Source of the DNA: Blastocatellia bacterium
GTDB taxonomy: Bacteria; Acidobacteriota; Blastocatellia; Pyrinomonadales; Pyrinomonadaceae
Assembly (NCBI GenBank): GCA_003488005.1
Contig: DNND01000128.1
Location: 6,198-17,748, forward strand
Length of the DNA: 11,551 bases
Direction: 5' to 3'
This document shows positions 1 to 5,996 of the stretch, piece by piece (position 1 is the first letter of the stretch; each line of letters begins with the position of its first letter). Under the pieces are notes generated by a model. It did no database searches, had not been told where the DNA came from, and was given only the letters and a program-made list of their open reading frames with translations. Made by a program: the position numbers and the translations under genes.

Positions 1-41
1 GGATGGGTTCCGACATTGCCAATCCGAATCACTGCATCCAT
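1..41 (-). CDS. Possible start of a further minus-strand gene, cut by the window edge
   Basis: From an ATG at 39-41 the minus strand reads MDAVIRIGNVGTH and stays open to the edge. There is no Shine-Dalgarno sequence, the fragment is only 13 codons, and the frame upstream carries a TAG nearby. The protein is not recognised, and it may not be a gene. Confidence 0.15.
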   Translation of the reverse strand, partial: MDAVIRIGNVGTH

Positions 42-110
42 CGGCTACCGCGGACAGTACTGACCTCACGACACTTAGTTGCCTCAAATCAAACTGGATC
101 AGTACCAGGG

Positions 111-1118
111 TTAGGATTGGTCAGTTGCTGCGAGAGAGAGTGTTTCAGTCGTACCAAGAAATGCCTCACGGACCAATTCATTAAATTTTTCGGGATGTTC
201 CTGTTCCGGCATCATCCGGCAATAGTCAAAAATTTCCAGACGCGCACGTTCATTCAGCTCAAGCAGAGCGATTCGTTTCTCCAGCGGCGTGGTCGCATCC
301 TGTTTTCCCCAAACCAAAATTACCGATTGCGTGAGGCGCGCGAAAGGCGCACGCGTTTCGGTATTCAGGTAACCCGAAAGAAATGCCGCGATTGCATGTT
401 GCGCGCCCGGCTGATGACTGGTCGCGTAAAAGTTGGTGACCAGCCGGTCCGTGACGCGATGATGATCGTAGAAAAGATTGTTGCGCGCATAGTCGCGAAT
501 GCTTCGTTCACTGGCCATCACATTGTAGAACGACGTGCCCAACACCGGCGATTGCAACAATCCATAAAATGCCGCGCCGGCCATGCCCGGCCGGCGATTG
601 AGTGTGTCCGCGCCGGTCGGCGCATTCAGGATTAGCGCCCTGACCAACTCGGGATGTTCATCGGCGACACGAATCGCATAGGCTGCGCCAAGCGAGCTGG
701 CGATGATGTTTGCCGGATAACCCGAGACGTCGCGCAGGAAATCAGAAATCAGTTCAACATAGAGATCAGCTGAATACTCGGCCGCGGCAGGTTTGTCAGA
801 AAAGCCAAAACCGAGCAGATCGAAAGCATAGACACGAAAGTCCCTGGCGAGTTCATCAAAGTTCTTGCGCCACATGAAACTGGAGGCGCCGGCGCCAACG
901 CCATGAATAAAAACCAAAGGCGGCCCATCATGCTTAGCGCCGGCGGTTTTATAAAACACGCGTCCGTGTTTCCAATTATAAAACCGCGCCTCGCCGCCCA
1001 GCGCGCTTTCATCTGGTTCGCTGGCATTGCGCTGGATGGAGGCGTTGACCGCCGCCAAAGCGGCGACGCCGGCGCCGCCCGCCAGCAAAGTTTTCCAGAC
1101 GTTTCCCAGTTTAGTCAT
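111..1118 (-). CDS. Alpha/beta-fold hydrolase, membrane-anchored or exported, atypical active site
   Basis: 335 residues from the ATG at 1118. The frame stays open to 1160, but the extra 14 codons are merely translated heptad repeat, so the internal start is preferred. Residues 10-24 form a small hydrophobic Ala/Gly-rich segment that may be a signal peptide or anchor. The fold is clear: strand and oxyanion turn VFIHGVGAG (69-77), the segment VYAFDLLGFGFSDKP (97-110), a nucleophile elbow ASSLG with S142 (positions 687-701), a lid region (about 170-250), and the acid strand VWGKQDATTP with D274. Two deviations stand out: Ala replaces the first Gly of GxSxG, and where the family has a catalytic His in a GHxxPxxExP segment this protein reads CRMMPEQEHP, with M302 at that place; the nearest His is H308. 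Substrate unknown. It could be a hydrolase with relocated His or a non-catalytic member. Confidence 0.88.
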   Translation of the reverse strand: MTKLGNVWKTLLAGGAGVAALAAVNASIQRNASEPDESALGGEARFYNWKHGRVFYKTAGAKHDGPPLVFIHGVGAGASSFMWRKNFDELARDFRVYAFDLLGFGFSDKPAAAEYSADLYVELISDFLRDVSGYPANIIASSLGAAYAIRVADEHPELVRALILNAPTGADTLNRRPGMAGAAFYGLLQSPVLGTSFYNVMASERSIRDYARNNLFYDHHRVTDRLVTNFYATSHQPGAQHAIAAFLSGYLNTETRAPFARLTQSVILVWGKQDATTPLEKRIALLELNERARLEIFDYCRMMPEQEHPEKFNELVREAFLGTTETLSLAATDQS

Positions 1119-1125
1119 GAAGAAG

Positions 1126-1213
1126 TTTCGAGTTCCGAGTTTCGAGTTCCGAGTGAACAAGCCGAGTAGAATTACAAACTCGAAACTCGAAACCCGGAAC
1201 TTGAAACTAGAAT
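1126..1213. repeat. Inverted heptad repeat array between the RNase and hydrolase genes
   Basis: On the plus strand, four direct heptads TTTCGAG/TTCCGAG occupy 1126-1153. After a 25-base spacer, the complementary unit follows as CTCGAAA, CTCGAAA, CCCGGAA, CTTGAAA and CTAGAAT at 1179-1213. The two arrays are inverse complements and could form a stem of over 20 bp with few mismatches. The array abuts the RNase stop (1214-1216) with no gap and ends 7 bases before the hydrolase ATG. It has no T-tract typical of an intrinsic terminator. The unit drifts away from consensus towards the RNase end. Confidence 0.93.
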
Positions 1214-3919
1214 TTAGATGAACGCAAAATCAAACTGTTCCTGATGGACCATCGGGTCGCTGTTTATATCCACCGGCCCGAGATATTCCTCAATCTCGTT
1301 CAGCACATCGCGCTCTGAGCTGCGCAGCGCTTTCGCGACTTCCGGATGAATGCGCAGCGTTGCCTGCTTGTTCGTCTTGTCCCCATTCATTGCTTTGCCA
1401 AGCGTGCGCGCTTCCTCGAGCAGTTCGTAAGCTACAGTCTGCGGTGATTTGATCAAACCGGCACCCTGGCAATATTGGCACGGCGCGCACAGAGTTCGCT
1501 CCAGCGACTGCTTCACACGCTTGCGCGTCATAATGACCAGACCGAAGTCGTTGAACGAAAGCACCTTGGTCGGCGACTTGTCGTTGCGCAGCGCGTCCTG
1601 CAACGTCTGCATCACCTTCTGGCGATTGCGACGCTCTTCCATGTCAATCAGATCCAGCACGATGATGCCGCCCAGGTCACGCAAGCGAATCTGCCGTACT
1701 ATTTCTTCGACGGCTTCCAGGTTGGTTCTCGTGATCGTGTCTTCCAGACGTCCGCTGCCGCGACCGACAAACTTGCCGGTGTTGACGTCGATTGCGACCA
1801 ATGCTTCCGTCTGGTTGATAACGAGGTAACCGCCAGACTTTAACCAAACGCGCGGCTTGATTGCTTTATCGATCTCAACCTGCACGCCATACGCTTCAAG
1901 AATGGGCCGGTCGCGCGTGTACAACTTTACGCGTTTGACCAGGCGCGGTTGAATGCGATTAATGAACTCAACGATGCCCTCGTATTCCTCTTCCGAATCG
2001 ACGCGAATCGCGGCGAAATCGTCCGAGAGCTGATCGCGCAGAATGCGCTGCACCAGATCGAGGTCTTTATGGACCATCGTCGCCGGTTTTGTTTTCTCGG
2101 CAGTGGCGCGAATGTCGAGCCAGGTGCGCACCAGATAGCGAACGTCTTCGCGCAGGTCCGCTTCGCTGATGCCAACGCCGGCCGTACGAACGATGAAGCC
2201 TCCCGAGGGAATGTCTTCAGTTCCGCGGATCAGCGTGATCAGTTTGCGCAGGCGCTGGCGTTCACTGTCGGATTCAATTTTTCGTGAAACACCAACGTGC
2301 TCCACCGTCGGCATGTAAACCAGAAAGCGGCCAGGCAGCGCAATGTGTGAAGTAATGCGCGCGCCTTTTTTGGCTATCGGCTCTTTGGCAATCTGCACCA
2401 GAATTTCCTGGCCCTCGCGCAGCAGGTCGGTGATCGTCGGTTGGTGCCGATCGCGACGCGAGAAGCCACCGCGTTGTGGACGACCGCCGCGAGCGCGATC
2501 GCGCGGCGGCGCCGGCTTGGCGGCTGAAGTGGCGGTTGAATTCGCGGCTGGACTGGCAGCAACGGTTACGGGTTCTTCCACCGGCGCCGCTTCGGGAGCA
2601 ACCTCCGGTTCAACATCGGCGACCTCATCGGTCGGGGCCGCTTCTGTCCCAGCGTCCCCTGCGCTGGTTTTGGTTGGCCGCCGCCGCCGCCGCCCGCCTC
2701 TGCGGGTAGCAAACTCGGCGCGCGAACCGTTGTCAGTCAAACCAGCTTCAGCGTCCTCGTAAGTTTCGGAGTTTGCATCTTCGGGTGCCTCGCTGTTGTC
2801 AGCCGCTTCCGCCGCTATTTCGCGAGCGGGCTTTTTGGTTGAACGCCTGGGAGCGGGCTTCTTCTTTCCCGCGACGCTGTTGAGAAGCTTGCCCAACCGG
2901 GATCGCTTCGCGGGTGTTCGACCTTTCGCAGTGCTGTCAGTTTCCTCCACCTCATCAGCTCCGGCGCCGCTCAGCGATGATTCGTTTGCGGCTGCTGCTT
3001 CTTCGTCGTCACTTACGCGGTGAAAGCCACCGGCCTGCAACGGAGTGTCAGCAATGTCGTCGACAAAGCCTTCGATATGCGCGGCCACAGTCTCGCGTGC
3101 TCGTGATGATGTCCCGGAAGCAATTGCATCCTCTTCATCATCGGCGACGCGCTGGAACGATCCACCGCCAAGCTCTGCAGACGACATGACTGAACCAACT
3201 TCAGTCGAGCGAAAGTCGTCTTCCAGATTAAATTCACCGGCATGAATTTGATCAAGCAGACGCTCTTGCAGGCGCGCGTCCTTGAACATTTCGCCATTGA
3301 TGGCGGCTGTCTCCTCGTCATCGATGATGCGATGGACTGAAGGGTCGGCGGCGACGAAAGGGGTGCCGATTTCTTCCGGCGTAATTCGTTTTCTCTCAGG
3401 TTCGGCGGCAGTTCGAGCCGGGGCATCGAAATCGTCCTTGCCGCGCCCGCGTCGTCGGCCTCTTCGGCTCCGGCGCTTGTTTTCGTCGGTTTCTTCGGCT
3501 GTTTCCGCTTCGACCGGGAGCGCTCCTTCTTCTAACTCCTGCAACGGTTCAGCGCGTTCCTGAGTAGCCTCCATTTGCTGTTCGCGCTCAACTCGGCCGA
3601 GAGCGATCTGCTCAGCGGCGACGCGTTGCGCGTCATCGGCCTCGCCCTTCTTCGACTTGTCGAGGACGATGCGCTCAAACTCTTCTTCTTCGTCGAAGAA
3701 GTCTGAGACATAGAGAAACGCATCGCGCTCGAGTCCGATGTCGACAAACGCCGACTGCATGCCGGGTAGCACGCGCATCACTCGGCCTTTATAAATGTTG
3801 CCAACGATGCCTTGATTGCCTTCGCCGCGCTCAATGTAAAACTCGGTGACTTTCTCGTTTTCAATGATCGCTATTTTCTTTTCGCGTCCGTTGACGCTGA
3901 CTATTAATTCTTTTGCCAT
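1214..3919 (-). CDS. RNase E/G family endoribonuclease with a ~420-residue insertion in the S1 domain
   Basis: 901 residues. Family enzymes cut single-stranded, 5'-monophosphorylated RNA in mRNA decay and rRNA/tRNA maturation. The catalytic core is complete. The first half of S1 (GNIYKGRVMRVLPGMQSAFVDIG, in pieces around 40-62) is at 36-75, and the second half, from EGQEILVQIAKEP, is at about 496-540. The 5'-monophosphate sensor has R578-T579 (equivalent to R169-T170 of E. coli RNase E). The active site has D711 and N713 in AIDVNTG and D756 in VLDLIDM. The zinc-link cysteines are C814-x-x-C817, with an extra C811. Residues 76-495 interrupt S1 with acidic, alanine-rich, probably disordered sequence carrying Arg-rich patches (149-160, 406-414, 473-491) and a thrice-repeated RVxDDEE motif. 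The start ATG has AGGAG 14 bases upstream. In E. coli the RNase G gene also lies downstream of mreBCD. Rne-like or Rng-like cannot be decided, so no symbol is given. Confidence 0.96.
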   Translation of the reverse strand: MAKELIVSVNGREKKIAIIENEKVTEFYIERGEGNQGIVGNIYKGRVMRVLPGMQSAFVDIGLERDAFLYVSDFFDEEEEFERIVLDKSKKGEADDAQRVAAEQIALGRVEREQQMEATQERAEPLQELEEGALPVEAETAEETDENKRRSRRGRRRGRGKDDFDAPARTAAEPERKRITPEEIGTPFVAADPSVHRIIDDEETAAINGEMFKDARLQERLLDQIHAGEFNLEDDFRSTEVGSVMSSAELGGGSFQRVADDEEDAIASGTSSRARETVAAHIEGFVDDIADTPLQAGGFHRVSDDEEAAAANESSLSGAGADEVEETDSTAKGRTPAKRSRLGKLLNSVAGKKKPAPRRSTKKPAREIAAEAADNSEAPEDANSETYEDAEAGLTDNGSRAEFATRRGGRRRRRPTKTSAGDAGTEAAPTDEVADVEPEVAPEAAPVEEPVTVAASPAANSTATSAAKPAPPRDRARGGRPQRGGFSRRDRHQPTITDLLREGQEILVQIAKEPIAKKGARITSHIALPGRFLVYMPTVEHVGVSRKIESDSERQRLRKLITLIRGTEDIPSGGFIVRTAGVGISEADLREDVRYLVRTWLDIRATAEKTKPATMVHKDLDLVQRILRDQLSDDFAAIRVDSEEEYEGIVEFINRIQPRLVKRVKLYTRDRPILEAYGVQVEIDKAIKPRVWLKSGGYLVINQTEALVAIDVNTGKFVGRGSGRLEDTITRTNLEAVEEIVRQIRLRDLGGIIVLDLIDMEERRNRQKVMQTLQDALRNDKSPTKVLSFNDFGLVIMTRKRVKQSLERTLCAPCQYCQGAGLIKSPQTVAYELLEEARTLGKAMNGDKTNKQATLRIHPEVAKALRSSERDVLNEIEEYLGPVDINSDPMVHQEQFDFAFI

Positions 3920-3933
3920 TTTGTACTCGTGAT

Positions 3934-3938
3934 CTCCT
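3934..3938 (-). promoter_or_regulatory. Candidate ribosome binding site of the RNase gene
   Basis: The minus strand reads AGGAG followed by 14 bases and the ATG at 3919. The spacing is longer than optimal. It is one of only two clear purine-rich Shine-Dalgarno candidates in the window, the other being GGAAG before mreB. Confidence 0.45.
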
Positions 3939-4216
3939 GAAGCGCAGACCCAACTTGAAACCGCGGCAGCGCACTCGAGGTGAAAGCACCTCTCACTGTG
4001 CGACGACCAGGCAGTCTCTCTGGTCTATAGGCGCTCTGAAAAATTGTGGGGTGGTCTGCGCGCGCTTCAAGCAACGGAGCGAGGCACGCAGAACATTGGA
4101 TAACGAAACGCCGCAGCGTCGCGCTGTAAATTGGATTGAATGGTGTTTTTGAGCCGGCCTCAGACAAGGAAAGGAACAGCTTGCCCGCCGGCCGAAAGAG
4201 AATGGATTGTCGCTGG

Positions 4217-4256
4217 GGCGCCGATTGATCTGAATCCAATTGGATTCGCAGGCGCC
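4217..4256. other. Nested dyad: 16-bp palindrome between two GGCGCC sites
   Basis: GAATCCAATTGGATTC at 4232-4247 is a perfect palindrome. GGCGCC lies on both sides, at 4217-4222 and 4251-4256, so the whole stretch has an inner and an outer dyad. It lies about 300 bases upstream of the RNase start. It could be an operator for a dimeric regulator or a hairpin in a leader RNA. No known operator is recognised. Confidence 0.55.
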
Positions 4257-4702
4257 GGACCATGGAACTATTCAAAAAGGAACCTAACTAGCCGCGCGCA
4301 TTCCGGCAAAACCGGAACTCACCGAAAACTTGTAACAACCGGGTCTTTAGAGCTGGCGGTTCATTCTCAAAGAGAATTTAACGCCGCAACCTCGTATTGT
4401 TTTCAAAGACTCGACTGGCTTAACGCGCTTGCTTGGCGGCACTCGCCAATACGGCTTAACCTAAAGTTTGTTGGTACATCGTCACGCATTCGGACGACGA
4501 TAAAATTCGTAACTCGCTTGCCGGGAGCACAGTACTCGTCTTCGAGTTTCTAAGTGCTGCTTGCTTGTTTTCCAAGTTTCTTAGTGCTGAAACGAAAAGT
4601 CCGCAGAGGCGAGCCAAGGCGAGTATAAACCGAAGATGCGGTAAACGCGAAACGAATCCTGGTTCGCGGGCATTCTGCACTAGTTGGAACCGCAAGATTC
4701 GC

Positions 4703-4793
4703 CGCGGATAAACGCGGATTACGCGAATCTGAAACAGCCATCAATACTATTTGTCCAGTCATTCTGATTCGCGTTTATCCGCGAGAATCCGCG
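4703..4793. repeat. Inverted repeat with ~10-bp units downstream of rodA
   Basis: The plus-strand arm at 4703-4730 reads as CGCGGATAAA, CGCGGATTA, CGCGAATCT. The arm at 4766-4793 reads GATTCGCGTTT, ATCCGCGAGA, ATCCGCG, its inverse complement with about five differences over 29 bases. The loop is about 35 bases. The distal arm stops two bases from the rodA TAG (4795-4797). The arms could form a stable imperfect hairpin in the 3' end of rodA mRNA. No T-run follows in either direction. The unit length differs from the heptads at the other junctions, but the placement is the same. Confidence 0.88.
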
Positions 4794-4794
4794 A

Positions 4795-5916
4795 CTAATT
4801 TACGAATCTTCTTAACTGCACGCTGATCGCAAAGCCAATCGCGATAAAGGTGGCAATCAGCGAAGCCAGTCCGGCGCTCATTAGCGGCAACGGCACGCCT
4901 ATTACGGGCAGAATTCCCAACGACATGCCGACGTTGATGAAGATTTGACAGGTCAGCCCGCCAACCGTAGCCATGACGACCAGCATGCCCATGCGATCGG
5001 GTGCGCGTTTCGCGCCGGCAATCAAACGCGAAAGTAACAATACATAAGCCAGCAAGACAATAATGCAGCCGACAAACCCGGTGCTGCCCGCCAGGACTGC
5101 AAAAATGAAATCGGTATGCGGTTCGGGCAGGAACTTCAGACTGCTCTGCGAATATGCGGACGAGTTGCCGGCGCCAAGCAAGCCGCCTTCGCCCACCGTT
5201 AGGATCGACTGCCAGGTGTTGTAGCCGAAGCCGCGGCGGTCGGCTTTCTCGGGATCCAGAATGACGTTGATGCGTTCCTGTTGATAGTTCTTGATTAGGT
5301 GAGTCCTGACGCCGACCCAGTAAGCAAACGGCAGCAGCACAATGCCAAGCACGATTGCGGCGACAACAAAGCGCATTCTTATTGCCGACAAAAAGAGCAC
5401 CACGACCAGTATCGGCAGATACGTCAGCACCTGGCCGACGTCGTGCTCCAGCAGAATTAACACGATAGGCAAACCGAGGATCAAGCCGCCCATGGCCAAC
5501 TCTTTAAGCGTCAAGACATTGGTCCGATGTTTGCCAAAATAGCGCGCCAGCATCATTGCGGTTGTGACTTTTACAAATTCGGATGGCTGGAATTGTCCGA
5601 TGCCCGGAACTCGGATCCAGGCGCGCTGACCGTTAATCTTCAAACCGATGCCGGGAACCAGAACAATAACCAGCAGCAGCAACCCAAAGACATAGAACGC
5701 AGGAGCGATGTTCAGCAGTTTGCGATAGTCGTTGAAAGCGACTGCCAGCATGGCGACAATCGCAATGCCGAGACCGATTAGTTGTTTGACCCAAAAGTTT
5801 TCAGTCGGTTGCGCGTAACGAATCTGGATGGTGCCAAAGCAGACGATACCGATCGCCAGTAAGGCCAGCAGCCAATCAAAGTCGCGCAGCCCTCTTTTTT
5901 GCATTCTTGCAACCAT
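4795..5916 (-). CDS. rodA: RodA, SEDS-family peptidoglycan glycosyltransferase
   Basis: 373 residues with about ten hydrophobic segments, the usual SEDS size and topology. RodA polymerises lipid II into glycan strands in complex with PBP2, encoded just upstream. Visible family motifs are NGQRAWIRVPGIGQFQPSEFVK (split around 95-116) with the conserved Trp100, the GFGYNTWQSILTVGEGGLLG block (229-248), and PEPHTDFIFAVLAG (264-277), whose D269 aligns with the catalytic aspartate of the large extracellular loop. Two other signatures deviate: EHDVGQ at 157-162 where most SEDS proteins read PDxGT, and SAGLAS at 347-352 where most read SYGGSS. The start may be the ATG at 5916 or the one at 5904; neither has a good Shine-Dalgarno sequence. 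The TAG stop (4795-4797) touches a long inverted repeat. RodA rather than FtsW is preferred because of the mrdA neighbour. Confidence 0.95.
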   Translation of the reverse strand: MVARMQKRGLRDFDWLLALLAIGIVCFGTIQIRYAQPTENFWVKQLIGLGIAIVAMLAVAFNDYRKLLNIAPAFYVFGLLLLVIVLVPGIGLKINGQRAWIRVPGIGQFQPSEFVKVTTAMMLARYFGKHRTNVLTLKELAMGGLILGLPIVLILLEHDVGQVLTYLPILVVVLFLSAIRMRFVVAAIVLGIVLLPFAYWVGVRTHLIKNYQQERINVILDPEKADRRGFGYNTWQSILTVGEGGLLGAGNSSAYSQSSLKFLPEPHTDFIFAVLAGSTGFVGCIIVLLAYVLLLSRLIAGAKRAPDRMGMLVVMATVGGLTCQIFINVGMSLGILPVIGVPLPLMSAGLASLIATFIAIGFAISVQLRRFVN

Positions 5917-5922
5917 AAAGCC

Positions 5923-5989
5923 AGAAGTCAGAAGTCAGAAGTCAGAAGTTAAAACTCGAAACTCGGAACTCGGAACTCGAAACTAGAAA
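5923..5989. repeat. Two adjacent heptad repeat arrays between mrdA and rodA
   Basis: Plus strand 5923-5950 holds AGAAGTC three times and AGAAGTT once. After four A bases, 5955-5989 holds CTCGAAA, CTCGGAA, CTCGGAA, CTCGAAA and CTAGAAA. The second set is the same family as the array at 1179-1213, including a final CTAGAA unit, although the loci are about 4.7 kb apart. The two sets here are not inverse complements of each other, unlike those in the other junctions. The array ends 6 bases before the rodA ATG and starts 7 bases after the mrdA stop. Confidence 0.93.
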
Positions 5990-5996
5990 CAGTTCC

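Larger units (their letters stand above)
3920..4702. other. Long gene-free region between rodA and the RNase gene; several small dyads
   Basis: No frame here looks like a real protein: the longest open frames (4140-4553 plus, 3904-4275 minus) have no recognisable domain and a composition like translated non-coding DNA. The stretch contains short perfect stems: GAGGTG-AAAG-CACCTC (3977-3992), TTCCGG-CAAAA-CCGGAA (4301-4317), ATTCTC-AAA-GAGAAT (4363-4377) and TTGGCG-GCACT-CGCCAA (4433-4449). It also has a 16-bp palindrome (4232-4247) and two near-identical 15-mers, AGTTTCTAAGTGCTG and AGTTTCTTAGTGCTG (4545-4559 and 4575-4589). A TATACT hexamer on the minus strand at 4622-4627 could be a -10 box, but no good -35 box accompanies it. 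The region may be the promoter and long 5' leader of the RNase gene; this is inference. Confidence 0.6.

Noticed and set aside
1119..1160. N-terminal extension of the hydrolase (14 codons)
   Set aside because: These codons are the heptad repeat read in frame; the internal ATG at 1118 begins the hydrophobic leader expected for the protein.
1126..1213. Intrinsic terminator between the RNase and hydrolase genes
   Set aside because: The potential stem is long, but AT-mixed and repeat-derived, with no T-run after it in either direction.
2476..2709. Plus-strand open frames opposite the RNase insertion
   Set aside because: They are shadows of a low-complexity, GC-rich coding region; the antisense frame stays open because of codon composition.
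3904..4275. 123-codon open frame on the minus strand overlapping the RNase start
   Set aside because: It overlaps the well-supported RNase N-terminus in another frame, and its sequence resembles translated non-coding DNA.
4140..4553. 137-codon open frame on the plus strand in the rodA-RNase gap
   Set aside because: It runs opposite to all other genes, has no recognisable domain or ribosome binding site, is low in typical protein patterning, and overlaps the hairpin-rich region.
4595..4620. Possible RNase P RNA core (AAAGTCCG-like stretch)
   Set aside because: Only a few bases match; the surrounding conserved helices and the second core strand were not found.
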